Source: Forficula auricularia
Lineage: Eukaryota > Arthropoda > Insecta > Dermaptera > Forficulidae
Assembly (NCBI GenBank): GCA_024734495.1
Contig: JALMQS010000082.1
Location: forward strand, 636,625-700,624
Direction of reading: 5' to 3'
DNA: 64,000 nt
The notes beneath the pieces were generated by a model. That model ran no database searches and was not told the DNA's origin. It saw only the letters and a list, made by a program, of their open reading frames with translations. A program made the position numbers and the translations under genes. The first letter of the stretch is position 1. Every line of letters starts with the position of its first letter. Below are positions 52,201 to 59,333 of the stretch, piece after piece.

Positions 52201-54072
52201 TATAATTTTTTCGATGTTCACTTATTAGGGCTTTTTTGTAGACCGAAATGCCATGGTTTCGCTCAATTTTTTTAATCGAAATAGTTTCAGCCGTTTTTGA
52301 GATATTTCGAAAAAAAGAAGAAAAAAAACACTTTTTTCATGCACGATTACAATACTTGACCATACCCTGTATGGTAAAGTAAAAATACAATGAATACATA
52401 ATAATATTTTCTTTTAAAATTATTTCGCAACGGTTTATACCTATAATATAATAAACTCACACTAAAGTTAAAAAATAAATAATAAAAATGGGTAAAATAA
52501 GAAAAAAATTATCAGTAAGCAAAACACAATTTTTCCATAAAAACTTAATCTAAAATTCAAATATATATCGTTGAATCGACAATTAAAGTAAAAAAATTGG
52601 CTCGTTTAATATCAGCTATAATGTTTTTTGTACCTCTTTTGTGATAATAAATGTAAAACCTCGTTTTGAATTTGAGGGCTAGTATAAAGAGCATTTTTCT
52701 TTGCGGTTAACATATTATCAGCTAAGACAGCATCATATTTTTTAAGTAAGTTTGTTTACTAGCTCCGAAAAATTTCCCTTATTATTATCTCCCTTTTCAA
52801 TGTGACCTCTTAAAGATATATTTTGTTTTCCTAAAAATAATATTATTTCAAATATTCGCTTCAAAGTTCCTCGATTTTTAGAAATTTTCTGTCGTTCAGC
52901 GCTCAATTGTTCCTGAATAATGCTTTTGTTTTTCAAAAGCCTTAATTTGGTAACAATAAATCTATTTTGCATTTCTCGGTGTATGAAACTTTCTTGATGT
53001 AGCCGAATTTTTTCAATTCCTTTTTGAAAATTCGAGATTCCAATTTTAATATCACCTCAAACCGTTTTATTTTCCTTTTGATTTTGGATACATGTTAATA
53101 GGAAGAGCGCAAGGGCTCTATAGATAGGGGGGGGGGGGCTTCGAATGACGAGAAAAACGTGATTTATGAACATAGAGAGAAGTTGAAAGGCTTCAAGTAA
53201 AGAAGACAAATGTAAGTGAAGAATCAATTTCGCAAATGTTCAAATTGATGACCATCATTGTCTAGACAACGCTGATAACGCGAACCAAGGGATTCGCAAA
53301 CTCTGTGCTCCATCTTGCTGAAAATAAATCTCGTGGTCATCACCAAACATCTCTGCAATGTGTGGACCGATAAACTCCTGTAGCAAGGTGAGGTAAACCA
53401 GAGACAGTTCTGTTTAAAAAAAAATGGTCCTATGATGCCCATGCGGATATCCCATACCACACTGTTACTCCTGGTAAATTTAAATGGTGTTCAACTGTTA
53501 CATGAGGATTAACAGGATCCCAGTAGGTGCAATTATGGCGATTAATGGAGCCATTTAATTTAAAGGACAATGTCGCGATATTCCAAATGATCTGTTTCGT
53601 TTCGATTGCGAATCCCTTGGTTCGCGTTATCAGCGTTGTCTCCGGACAATGATGGTCATCAATTTGAACATTTGCGAAAATGATTCTTCAATTACACTTG
53701 TCTTCTGTACTTCTGTCTCTCTATGTTCATAAATCATGTTTTTCTCGTCATTTGAAGTGCTAGAACATTTTTTGAGACACCCCTGTATTTATTGATTATA
53801 TTTCAATCAAGAATATTAAATTTTAATTATTTCCTTTTTTTTTGTTGTTTTAGAAACAAGCGTGCTGGTGCATACGTAACATTGTCGCTCGCGACAAAGA
53901 TCTTGTGGATGGATTTCTGATATTAGGAGCTGAAGAACTTATCAATGATGTCCTGAAGCGGCATGCCTCATTATGCGACTATGACGCCAAGGGGGCATTA
54001 CGAGATCTCGGCTTGAAAGTAATACTGGACGAGCAATGGACAGGAAAATTTGGATCGCTAGAACTTAACTAA
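39484..54072 (+). CDS. ARMC6: ARMC6, armadillo repeat-containing protein 6, 463 aa
   Basis: Five coding exons: 39484-40246, 41741-41886, 46866-46985, 50809-50952 and 53854-54072. Together they give a continuous armadillo-repeat protein of normal ARMC6 length. Diagnostic blocks are [20 protein letters not shown] then [15 protein letters not shown] at the N-terminus, [36 protein letters not shown], and [10 protein letters not shown] with [11 protein letters not shown] at the C-terminus. The ATG is chosen because orthologues start just before the Q-E-(S/T)-(F/Y) block. A strong polypyrimidine acceptor ends at 39460, so a non-coding 5' exon upstream is likely. Introns hold many mobile elements but all exon frames are intact. 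The molecular function of the family is poorly known; an alpha-solenoid scaffold is inferred. Confidence 0.93.
40402..40880 (-). pseudogene. LINE-B C-terminal copy 2 in ARMC6 intron 1
   Basis: The minus frame of 147 codons is intact over this piece: [20 protein letters not shown] through [18 protein letters not shown] to [10 protein letters not shown]. The 3' tail is a GAT repeat. Antisense to ARMC6. Confidence 0.85.
40885..41165. repeat. Near-perfect ~280-bp palindrome in ARMC6 intron 1
   Basis: Arms of about 125 bp run from CATTAATATATCAAAGAATA to its inverse. The centre lies between GTCTGGACCAAGAGAG and TTTTTGTCCAGACTTAAG. Arms differ at only a few positions. It has no hammerhead-like core and no coding capacity. 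Confidence 0.88.
41166..41396. other. ARMC6 intron 1, no feature
   Basis: AT-rich intronic sequence with nothing recognised. Confidence 0.4.
41397..41567 (+). mobile_element. G-rich element with terminal hairpin, copy 2 (Helitron-like 3' end)
   Basis: G-runs at 41397-41507, then AACTAAAGCAAAAAGTTACC, the perfect hairpin ACCGAGC-AAT-GCTCGGT (41538-41554), nine bases, then CTAA (41564-41567) followed by T. A hairpin about ten bases before CTRR and a T in the target is the Helitron 3' signature. The 5' end is not identified. Confidence 0.55.
41741..41886 (+). CDS. ARMC6: ARMC6 coding exon 2
   Basis: The acceptor follows an 18-base pyrimidine run ending TAG at 41740. Donor GAG|GTATAT. Encodes residues about 255-303, including [19 protein letters not shown]. 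Confidence 0.92.
42059..44254 (+). mobile_element. Jockey-type LINE, 5'-truncated, with 10-bp duplication
   Basis: Perfect ATCAAGCAGA duplications at 42049-42058 and 44255-44264. Poly(A) at 44237-44254. The target was a hammerhead-family repeat in minus orientation, whose two halves now flank the LINE. Same orientation as ARMC6, within intron 2. Confidence 0.92.
42061..44085 (+). pseudogene. Jockey-type reverse transcriptase with one nonsense codon
   Basis: Starts inside the end of the endonuclease domain (PIVLTLSD), so the ORF start is artificial. RT motifs are complete: [47 protein letters not shown], motif [27 protein letters not shown] and catalytic [13 protein letters not shown] at 43945-43947 interrupts a frame that then continues for 45 codons ([15 protein letters not shown] to RTKPTDLSQ) to TGA at 44083-44085. 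Apart from that stop and the missing endonuclease the copy looks young. Confidence 0.9.
44265..44340 (-). repeat. Hammerhead-family repeat split by the Jockey LINE
   Basis: Minus-strand box: GGTTGTTCTCTGCTTGAT at the LINE junction, AACAGAGTTGTTTATTCAT and GCCGAGAGTAACAGAG. The other side of the insertion ends GCATCAAGCAG at 42057. Confidence 0.7.
44341..45029. other. ARMC6 intron 2, no feature
   Basis: AT-rich with a poly(A) run near 44886. Nothing recognised. Confidence 0.4.
45156..45185 (-). ncRNA. Hammerhead-ribozyme-like motif, left arm of P1
   Basis: Minus: CTGATGA, spacer A, GGG...CCC stem, GAAAT. Confidence 0.45.
45209..45240 (+). ncRNA. Hammerhead-ribozyme-like motif, right arm of P1
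   Basis: Plus: CTGATGA, spacer A, GGG-TTCATAG-CCC, GAAAT. The upstream ATCTC pairs with the downstream GAGAT as stem I. Confidence 0.5.
45505..45605 (+). repeat. Hammerhead-family repeat box interrupted by Tc1
   Basis: GCTGTTGATTCACAAGGAAA and TACTCTGATTGATGCAAATA followed by AACATATACAC. The Tc1-like element inserted at the TA that follows. Confidence 0.6.
45606..46121 (+). mobile_element. Internally deleted Tc1-like transposon (516 bp)
   Basis: Ends CACTGCGCTTCAAAAAAAGT and ACTTTTTTTGAAGCGCAGTG, with TA at 45604-45605 and 46122-46123. A transposase remnant on plus reads [20 protein letters not shown], the C-terminal catalytic block of Tc1 elements, then [15 protein letters not shown]. The rest of the transposase is deleted. 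Confidence 0.9.
46201..46445. repeat. Palindromic hammerhead-bearing repeat
   Basis: Outer arms GGTTGAAGGAGTCATTCAGC (46200-46219) and GCTGAATAACTCACCTTCAA (46420-46439) pair. The ribozyme-like motif at 46272-46306 is in the left part. Confidence 0.65.
46272..46306 (-). ncRNA. Hammerhead-ribozyme-like motif with long stem I
   Basis: Minus: CTGAAGA, spacer T, GGCCTGA-TAAAT-TCAGGCC (seven perfect pairs), GAAAC, GTC. Stem I is long: CACAATAATTCCCAATAAA before the core pairs with TTATTCTGGGAATTTTATTG after it, with two small bulges. Confidence 0.62.
46446..46860. other. ARMC6 intron 2, end
   Basis: AT-rich intronic sequence up to the exon 3 acceptor. Nothing recognised. Confidence 0.4.
46866..46985 (+). 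CDS. ARMC6: ARMC6 coding exon 3
   Basis: 40 codons, phase 0 at both ends. Acceptor TTATTCTAG, donor CGA|GTATGA. Encodes [20 protein letters not shown], an armadillo helix pair. Confidence 0.92.
47014..47315. repeat. Palindromic hammerhead-bearing repeat
   Basis: Left arm GGATAAATAAATCAATCACA (47039-47058) and right arm TGTGATTGATTTATTTATCC (47267-47286) pair; TTTACAAGAT and ATCTTGTAAA pair outside them. The motif at 47091-47113 lies between. Confidence 0.7.
47091..47125 (-). ncRNA. Hammerhead-ribozyme-like motif
   Basis: Minus: CTGAAGA, spacer A, GTCAC-AAATAAA-GTGAT (five pairs including G-T), GAAAC, GTA. AAATCG upstream and CGTTTT downstream give a stem I with one mismatch. Confidence 0.52.
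47605..47720. repeat. Possible hAT end with AGGCACT subterminal repeats
   Basis: CAGGGCTCGGATTTATAGGC followed by repeated AGGCACT words. Related AGGCACTAAAAA words recur at 50150. A complete element was not resolved, partly because of the assembly gap. Confidence 0.35.
47897..48645 (-). pseudogene. LINE-B copy 3, running into the assembly gap
   Basis: Minus: [20 protein letters not shown] through [20 protein letters not shown] to [15 protein letters not shown]. Upstream parts ([20 protein letters not shown]) precede it to the gap edge. The 3' end is a short GAT repeat. Confidence 0.85.
48646..49391. other. Assembly gap (746 N)
   Basis: Run of undetermined bases inside ARMC6 intron 3, adjoining LINE-B. 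Any open frame across it is meaningless. Confidence 1.
49500..49855. repeat. Palindromic hammerhead-bearing repeat
   Basis: AAAAAGAAGAAGATAATTTA on the left and TAAATTCTTCTTCTTTTTTG on the right pair nearly perfectly, as do CACTATTTTTTTTATT and AATAAAAAAAATAGTG. Inner sequences around AGCAGAATTATGATG and TATAATTCTGCTGAG also pair. The motif at 49560-49590 lies in the left half. Confidence 0.7.
49560..49592 (-). ncRNA. Hammerhead-ribozyme-like motif
   Basis: Minus: CTGAAGA, spacer A, GGAGG-GAATAG-CCTCC (five perfect pairs), GAAAC, GCC. CAAAC upstream and GGTTG downstream pair at four of five positions. Confidence 0.52.
49860..50800. other. ARMC6 intron 3, remainder
   Basis: AT-rich intronic sequence without a recognised gene or complete element. 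Confidence 0.4.
50809..50952 (+). CDS. ARMC6: ARMC6 coding exon 4
   Basis: 48 codons, phase 0. The acceptor ATTGATTATAG is pyrimidine-poor. The donor GTACAG gives an end at NDPD. Reading on would add VQKQKIN and a stop. Encodes [20 protein letters not shown] and an IIECMKAHK block typical of ARMC6. Confidence 0.85.
51600..52380 (-). repeat. Repeat family R1 with a 96-bp tandem array
   Basis: The inverse of 300-1000. Its left part is a tandem array (51613-51996) of four 96-bp units. The right part carries GTCCACAAAAATTTGGTAAC, a run of GACAGACTAACAGAC and GCACGATTACAATACTTGAC. Confidence 0.8.
51613..51996. repeat. Four-unit 96-bp tandem repeat with two-unit higher-order structure
   Basis: Units begin with TTAGTTT at 51613, 51709, 51805 and 51901. 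Units 1 and 3 share TATACTTCTGGTGTCCCACT; units 2 and 4 share AGACTTCTGGGGGTCCACTT. The period is a multiple of three, so open frames arise on both strands (105 aa minus, 63 aa plus) without being genes. Confidence 0.95.
53128..53788. mobile_element. Foldback mariner/Tc1-like element, copy 2
   Basis: Same structure as 32623-33286: arms with GAACCAAGGGATTCGCAA and its inverse, a central transposase piece on minus ([20 protein letters not shown]) and right end TTTTTTGAGACACCCCTGTA. The left terminus is replaced by a G run at 53130. It lies in ARMC6 intron 4. Confidence 0.85.
53854..54072 (+). CDS. ARMC6: ARMC6 coding exon 5
   Basis: Acceptor TTGTTGTTTTAG. 72 codons to TAA at 54070-54072. Encodes [20 protein letters not shown], then [20 protein letters not shown] and [10 protein letters not shown], the conserved ARMC6 C-terminus. 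Confidence 0.93.
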   Translation, partial: KQACWCIRNIVARDKDLVDGFLILGAEELINDVLKRHASLCDYDAKGALRDLGLKVILDEQWTGKFGSLELN

Positions 54073-54086
54073 AAACAAAAAAGATA

Positions 54087-54100
54087 AATAAATAAATAAA
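54087..54100 (+). terminator. Overlapping polyadenylation signals of ARMC6
   Basis: Three overlapping AATAAA hexamers within 30 bp of the stop codon. Confidence 0.7.
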
Positions 54101-54397
54101 AACAAAACAATTTTTTATAATAAAAACAACTATATAGGCTTTTATTTTTACATATATATATTTACACTTCAATAACGCTTATACTAATATTGTTTTATTA
54201 TTATTAAATTGCTTTAACTAAATTATTGGTAAAAATGGAGAATCAAGCCCGTGACGTCATATGGAAACAAGCCGTTTCTCTCTCAAATTTTCAAATTATT
54301 GACTGTTGGGTTTTTATTTTTTTCTGTTGCGAGTATGGGAATATACGAGGAGCGATCAAAAATATGAACGTGCCTTTATTTGGGATGGGTATTTATA

Positions 54398-55349
54398 TGT
54401 GTTTGGGCAGTTAGGTTAGGTGGGGATATCTAGAGTGAGGGAACCACACCCACCGGCTTGTCTTGTGCTTTATTTAGTAGGCCTTACGATGAGTGAGAGG
54501 AATGTGCTCGTCTCTATTGAGCAACTCATAATTATGTGGGATTCCAGCGCCAAGAAGCACGCACGTGCTAGACCACAGGTTGGGCATTTGCCAGCATATT
54601 TGTCGCCCGCCAAATCTGCCTTTCAGGTAGCACATTTTCCGGCCTCAATTTCGGGCAAAACATCCTGTATATTCAACGCACCCATCCACAACCAACCTCT
54701 GCCCCGCCCACACGCCTTCCATGATACCCTCTCCATGCTACTTTCACCAGACCAGCTAGTCCCTGATTGGCTGAAATAACGAATGCTGGGATTGGCCGCG
54801 ATAATGGCCTATCCCAGCCTAAAGAATATTGCCTAGGATTAAGCATAAAGGACGATTCACCAGGCTTCAAGTTCAGTATCGTTCCTACACTCCAACTGTC
54901 AAGTTCTACATACAAGCAGTTACGTTTTCAGTCAAGTCCACCAAGTAACCAGTTTCAAGGTCAGTCTCGATCCTACTCACCAAGGAGCCCTAACTGGCTC
55001 ACCACGCCCAAGGCAGAAACCTCTGCACCCACGGAGTATTATGGTAATACTCGCCAAGGAGCCCTAGAGGCTCACCGATACTCAACACGAATAGAAGCGC
55101 CTGCTCAATCTTTGAGGCAGGCCTACAGGCAACCTTCGCTTACGCGAACTCCAGTGAGCTAGAGGCTCACCACGACATCAGAAGAGCTAAGAATCAAGAA
55201 AGAAGATAAGTCATTATTAACTTTGTAAAACCTGACAATAACCCTGTTATTATACTTAAATAAACCTATTTATCAATAAATCAATTCTCTTAGATAAAAG
55301 ATTATCAAGTTTTTCTCTGAATCGAAGCCTAACCTCCTGAATCCTACAA
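54398..55349. mobile_element. Probable solo LTR inside the mariner
   Basis: TTATA flanks both sides (54393-54397, 55350-55354). Begins TGTGTTTGG and ends CCTACA(A). GC-richer than its surroundings, with AATAAACC near 55258 as expected near an LTR polyadenylation site. Joining the flanks restores continuous mariner sequence. Two overlapping open frames (119 and 131 codons) show no recognisable protein. Exact end position is uncertain by one base. Confidence 0.6.
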
Positions 55350-55359
55350 TTATAAAGTT

Positions 55360-56068
55360 CTTTGTCCGTGAAAACATAAAACCTGCTGAAATTTACCGCA
55401 GACTGCATGCCTAGTTCGGGGAAGCCACTCTTTCATGGCCAAGAGTAAAGGTTTGGAATGTGTTGCGAATCAAGCTCATCCCCGTCCTCCTCGCACCAGT
55501 ACGACTAATGAAAACATTGAAAATGAAAATGTGCTTAGAAGGGGTCTACTGCAGTCTCTTAGATCAAGTTAGGCTTCAGTATCGACGCAAAATATGAGAT
55601 TGTCCCATCCGCAATGTGTTGATCCTCCACGACAAGGCAGCAGAAACTGGTGGAAATGCACCGGAAAACACTTGATCATCCACCTTACAGCCCAGACTTA
55701 TCGCCCCATGCGATTTTCACATGTTTGGACCCCTTGAGGCCAGTTGTAAGTCGGTTTGTAAAGTCTTTGTTAAAGTTGACAATCAGATGAAAGTGCTTGT
55801 CATCTGATTGGTCATCCGGCCGGGCACAAGGTGAATTCTAAGGTTTTACCCTTTGTCAACTTAAAGAAAGACTTTACAAACCGACATACAACTGGACCTT
55901 AAAGAAGCACTTGGAGGCAAGCGATTTGAGACCAAAGATCAAGTAGGAACATTCGTGCGCAACTGGTTAGATACCCGTCCAACTTTTTTCTACGGGAACG
56001 GAATGGAAAAATTACCGAAACGTTGGGAAAAATGTGTCAAAGAAGGAGGATATTATGTAGAAAAATAA
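55360..56068 (+). pseudogene. Mariner-like transposase pseudogene
   Basis: N-terminal DNA-binding region, catalytic HPPYSPDLSP context and C-terminal FYGNGMEKLPKRWEKCV block in order on plus. Frameshifts, a large internal deletion and a nested MITE break it. Confidence 0.8.
55740..55895. mobile_element. 156-bp MITE with ~43-bp inverted ends
   Basis: CCAGTTGTAAGTCGGTTTGT and its inverse ACAAACCGACATACAACTGG. It splits the transposase between GPL and KEALGG, with CCTT on both sides. Confidence 0.8.
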
Positions 56069-56149
56069 TTTTAGAATTGTAGATGTTTCCTATAAATTAA
56101 ATTTTGGTTAAAAAAAAAAGGCTCGTTTATATTTGATTCAACCTAGTAT

Positions 56150-56574
56150 AGTTTCATTTTTGTCCTTTATAAAATACATACAACACTTATTTACACCAGT
56201 ATTAATTATATTAATTGAATTTTCATTTCAAATGTTATAATTAAGTAATTTTTGAGATGAATCAGTCTTGTAGATCTTGGTGAATGTATAGGCGTATCAC
56301 GAGGGCTAGTTTAAAGGTGCTATTTCGCTGCGACTGCCCATTGTCGACAGTCTTGACGTCATCGATATGGTCTCTCTCCCGACTGCTCTATGAGCAGTCT
56401 GGCAGTCAAGTCGCGACTGCCGGGTGTTAAAATATTTATAATAAATTTGTTTGGATGTCATTACAAAATTATGAACCGAAGTCGCAGGATACTTTTAAAT
56501 AATAATGAAATAGAAGTGAATCATGAATGTAAAAAATAAATAAAAAATTGTATAAGTACAGAGATTTTTACCTA
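56150..56574. other. No gene; GC-richer patch with inverted words
   Basis: Around 56310-56425, words such as GCGACTGCC, GACTGCT and AGCAGTC recur in both orientations, suggesting a small decayed foldback sequence. Confidence 0.35.
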
Positions 56575-56585
56575 CCTATACTTTC

Positions 56586-56805
56586 AATTAAATTGAAAGT
56601 TTCTTTTTGCAGAAAGTAGCAATTTTTTTATAAATTAAAGAAGACAATAAAAGAGTGTATCTTCTGCTTGAACATCAATTCCTGTGAATCAATTGTAATA
56701 GACTGATGAAGAGAGCAAAGCCCTCGAAACTAGTCTCGTTATAAATAAATTAAAAAATTTATTTTTCCCAGCAGAAGACACTCTTTTATTATCTCTTTTA
56801 ATTTT
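56586..56805 (+). mobile_element. 220-bp hammerhead-bearing retroposon
   Basis: 11-bp duplications CCTATACTTTC at 56575-56585 and 56806-56816. Left arm AAAGAAGACAATAAAAGAGT pairs with ACTCTTTTATTATCTCTTTT. Same family as 11893-12084, but that copy lacks the outer left arm and this one lacks the outer right arm. Confidence 0.78.
56703..56740 (+). ncRNA. Hammerhead-ribozyme-like motif
   Basis: CTGATGA, spacer A, GAGAGC-AAA-GCCCTC (one mismatch), GAAAC, TA, GTC. Stem I: GTAAT-A-GA with TC-GTTAT. The C-TA-G arrangement after GAAA fits a two-base-pair stem III closing before the GTC cleavage triplet. Confidence 0.6.
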
Positions 56806-56928
56806 CCTATACTTTCTTAATGAAAACGCGTTAACAATATACAATCAATGTTCAAGAGCTACTTAATGAAAATTCAATTAATATTCTTTCATCTAAAAGC
56901 TTTAACTTTTAACTTATTATTTTTTTTT

Positions 56929-57161
56929 TTATAAAATGTCTTGCTTTTCAATCCAGGGCAAGATATATGTCCGTTCATGTTGTTGTTGTTGTGTTGTCTT
57001 TTCTAAATTTCTAATGATAATTTTATTTCCACCACCATTTTTGTATTCTTCAATTCTGTTTAAAGGCTCATCTATTGAGCGAAATGTTTCATTAGTTCCA
57101 TTTAATTTGTCTAACGATGTCTTGTCATACATATTTATATTCTCTGGATACATATAATCAC
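56929..57161 (-). CDS. NUDT19: NUDT19-like terminal exon
   Basis: Acceptor TTTTATTTTTTAG at 57162 (minus). Starts GT-GAT-TAT to complete GDY. Stop TAA at 56931-56929. Includes a QQQQ run. The far C-terminus is not clearly conserved. Confidence 0.65.
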
Positions 57162-57964
57162 CTAAAAAATAAAAATAAATAATTTTTATAAAAATTCATA
57201 TTATATAATTATTTTGTCTTTTTATTTATTAAAGAAATTTTTTTTTTTCCTTTTCTAATTTTTTTAATTTAAGTGATTAGGTAGGGAAAATTTGTCAAAA
57301 ATTATAAATGTTAAAATTGGAGGAAAAAGTGAAACTTTTTCAAAACTGCTGTTTGCAATTTGGGTGAATCATTTTTGACGTCATTTCATTTTTAGAAGGA
57401 TTATTACTTAATAACCAAGGCCCTAGTTTGTACAAAGAAGGAACAAACGAGACAGGAATGTATAAAAATTTACCAAGAAAACTTAGAAGGAGAAATTCCG
57501 CTATCTAAGAAGTAAAATGACATAGGATGGGAGGAGCCAAAACGAAATTAAATCTCGAGTTTCCCAAGCCAAAATTGGGTTTAACTAAAAATAAAAACGG
57601 ACTTTCACTTATTCGAATTTTGGCTTCTAGATCGTGATTAAAGATGTTGTTTTTTGACAGGAGCCATATGAGCTTCTGTTTTTCTCATGATTGCCATGTT
57701 GTTTTTACTCTTTTTTAAATTAAATAATATAATAATAAAATTTATACCAGGTAATATTGTCAGAGTTCCATTATCTGTTGATACCATTTTAGGAAGCCAT
57801 AAATTTTGATTTATTGAATGAACAATCTCTTCTGGACTTGTTAATTGATTAATATTATCAATTGAGTCAATATTTCTTAATCGTGCAATTTCATATAATT
57901 GTGGAGGTGGAAGCCAGACATTTGAATGTCGATTCAATTGTAAAATATCCATTGGAGTATACCA
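56929..57964 (-). CDS. NUDT19: NUDT19-like CoA diphosphatase, last two exons
   Basis: Exon 57964-57748 and exon 57161-56929, joined in phase 1 (LLP-like block TILPG|DYMYPENIN). The first begins after acceptor TTTATTTTAG and reads WYTPMDILQLNRHSNVWLPP, PPQLYEIARLRNI; the WLPPPQ-x-YE motif followed by a P-G-D-x-x-Y-P block is the characteristic C-terminal region of NUDT19-type Nudix hydrolases, which in mammals act on CoA species in peroxisomes. The Nudix box itself is upstream, beyond 64000, across an intron of at least 6 kb. The protein ends KQDIL, not a PTS1-type tripeptide. Assignment rests on these motifs only. Confidence 0.68.
57415..57590 (+). pseudogene. LINE-B internal fragment in the NUDT19 intron
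   Basis: Plus strand encodes RQECIKIYQENLEG and GWEEPKR-like pieces, matching the part of LINE-B seen on minus near 48400-48545. Frames are broken. Confidence 0.65.
57748..57964 (-). CDS. NUDT19: NUDT19-like penultimate exon
   Basis: 217 bp on minus. Donor CCTG|GTATAA. Holds the WLPPPQLYEIARL block and ends TLTILPG. Confidence 0.72.
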
Positions 57965-58158
57965 CTAAAATAAACAAAATAAATGAATAAATAAAAGTTA
58001 TGAGAAAATGTACACCGTACAGATTATAAAAAATAAATAAATAAAAGAATCATGCAAAAGCTTTCTTGATTGAAAAAAAATGTTTATTGAAGATTAAATG
58101 ACGTCACCGACACATGACAAATTTGTTAGTCTTTTTATTTAGAATAATTAAGATAAAT

Positions 58159-58496
58159 TAATTGAATGTAATGGAAGGCAGCCCAGGGGTAGTGAGGAAA
58201 GAAAAAATTAACACATATCCCCCATATAAGGTGTAATTTATTGGAATCTTTCCTCCTTTCCTTTTAAAGCGACGTTTCGGAGGATTCTTCCCTCCTTCAG
58301 GGTTTCAAGGAGAGACGAATCCTCCGAAACGTCGCATCGGTTTGAAAGGAAAGGAGGAAGAATTCAAATAAATTACACCTTATAAGTATATGTGTTAATT
58401 TTTTATTTCCCCACTACCCCTGGGCTGCCTTCAATTACATTCAATTTAAAAGTTCTACCAGTCCGTCTCTCTCCAGAGAAAATTTCATTGCAAAAA
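58159..58496. mobile_element. 338-bp palindromic hammerhead-bearing retroposon (P3)
   Basis: 13-bp duplications AATTAAGATAAAT at 58146-58158 and 58497-58509. Arms run from ATTGAATGTAATGGAAGGCA to TGCCTTCAATTACATTCAAT. GAAACG cores face each other at the centre. A non-palindromic 3' extension (GTTCTACCAGTCCGTCTC) follows the right arm. Confidence 0.8.
58271..58300 (-). ncRNA. Hammerhead-ribozyme-like motif, partly decayed
   Basis: Minus: CTGAAGG, then GGAGG-type stem with CCTCC, GAAAC, GTC. Two or three core bases appear lost. The right arm (58316-58335) keeps only the 3' half. Confidence 0.4.
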
Positions 58497-58616
58497 AATT
58501 AAGATAAATATTTTTTTTAAAGGTCACTTATAAAATTTTATCAATATAATCAAGTACGTTGGCAGGTATTTGGACAGGAAAGTAGCAAATCAAAAAAATT
58601 GTCATTGATTTACGCG

Positions 58617-58652
58617 ACGTTTCGCCAATTTTATTTTGGCTTCATCAGGCGT
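58617..58652 (-). ncRNA. Hammerhead-ribozyme-like motif, left arm of P4
   Basis: Minus: CTGATGA, spacer A, GCCAA-AATAAAA-TTGGC (five perfect pairs), GAAAC, GTC. ACGC before and GCGT after pair perfectly as stem I. Confidence 0.6.
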
Positions 58653-58814
58653 CTAAAAAACACAAAAAACAGAGTTTCAGAGAAATTACAAAAGTTAGAT
58701 CATTTTTTTTCCTCTTTTCTGACCAAATCAACAAATGATATTACATGTAACATATATACCTCAATGATTATGATTAATTGAATGTAATGGAAGGCAACCC
58801 AGAGGTAGTGAGGA

Positions 58815-58970
58815 AAGATTATGATTAATTTTAAGATATAATAGATGTGCACATATTTCTAAATAAACTCAATTGATTCTTTTTATGGCCGAACAATTAT
58901 TTAATTCATAAAAGAGTTTATTTAGAAATATGTGCACATCTATTTAATATATCTTAAAATTAATCATAAT
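58815..58970. repeat. Inner palindrome
   Basis: AATAGATGTGCACATATTTC and GAAATATGTGCACATCTATT pair, as do TGATTAATTTTAAGATATA and TATATCTTAAAATTAATCA. Confidence 0.85.
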
Positions 58971-58973
58971 CAT

Positions 58974-59216
58974 TAGCCGGATACTGACTGAGCGAGCAGC
59001 CTCGCGAGGCTGCCTCACGCGTTTGCCGCAGAACCGTCCTAAGTGAACGCAGGAAACAACCCTTTGACCATTCACAAAAACCGACAACCGATGGATCGGG
59101 CCTAGGCAGCCTCAGACGAGGAAACGGGCACTTTTGCCTTGGGCGAGGCACGTACTGACCGACCAGGCATTTGCCTCAAGGGCCTGGCCTCGCGAAGCAA
59201 ACTCTCAGTCCGGCTA
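58974..59216. mobile_element. GC-rich 243-bp insertion with short inverted ends
   Basis: Starts TAGCCGGATACTGACTGAG and ends CTCAGTCCGGCTA. Contains the perfect palindrome CAGCCTCGCGAGGCTG and repeated GCCTC/GAGGC words. Its base composition differs sharply from the AT-rich flanks. Confidence 0.6.
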
Positions 59217-59333
59217 TTGAGGTCTATGTTACATGTAATATCATTTGTTGATTTGGTCAGAAAAGAAAGAAAAGAGGAAAAAATGATGTAACTTTTATAA
59301 TTTCTCTGAAACTCTGTTTTTTGTGTTTTTTAG

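Larger units (their letters stand above)
54344..56148 (+). mobile_element. Second mariner-like transposon, split by an LTR and a MITE
   Basis: Left end TACGAGGAGCGATCAAAAAT; right end ATATTTGATTCAACCTAGTA is its diverged inverse, with TA outside each. Transposase pieces on plus are FVRENIKPAEIYRRLHA with a stop (55358 on), then VANQAHPRPPRTSTTNENIE, then HPPYSPDLSP, then LKEALGGKRFETKDQVGTFV and LPKRWEKCVKEGGYYVEK. The middle is deleted and frames are broken. Insertions at 54398-55349 and 55740-55895 interrupt it. Confidence 0.82.

Noticed and set aside
54420..55162. Two overlapping frames of 119 and 131 codons
   Set aside because: They lie inside the probable LTR, have no recognisable domain and overlap each other in different frames.
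54767..55162. Host proline/serine-rich gene
   Set aside because: Its start lies within the LTR-like insertion and joining the flanks restores mariner sequence, so the segment is foreign to the locus.
55990..56020. Hammerhead-like GAAACG at 55999
   Set aside because: It is part of the mariner coding sequence (KLPKRWEK) with no CTGANGA core or hairpin.
57638..57747. C-terminal extension of the NUDT19 frame past LPG
   Set aside because: It is read-through into the intron; the GTATAA donor and the phase-matched next exon restore the GD-x-x-YP block.
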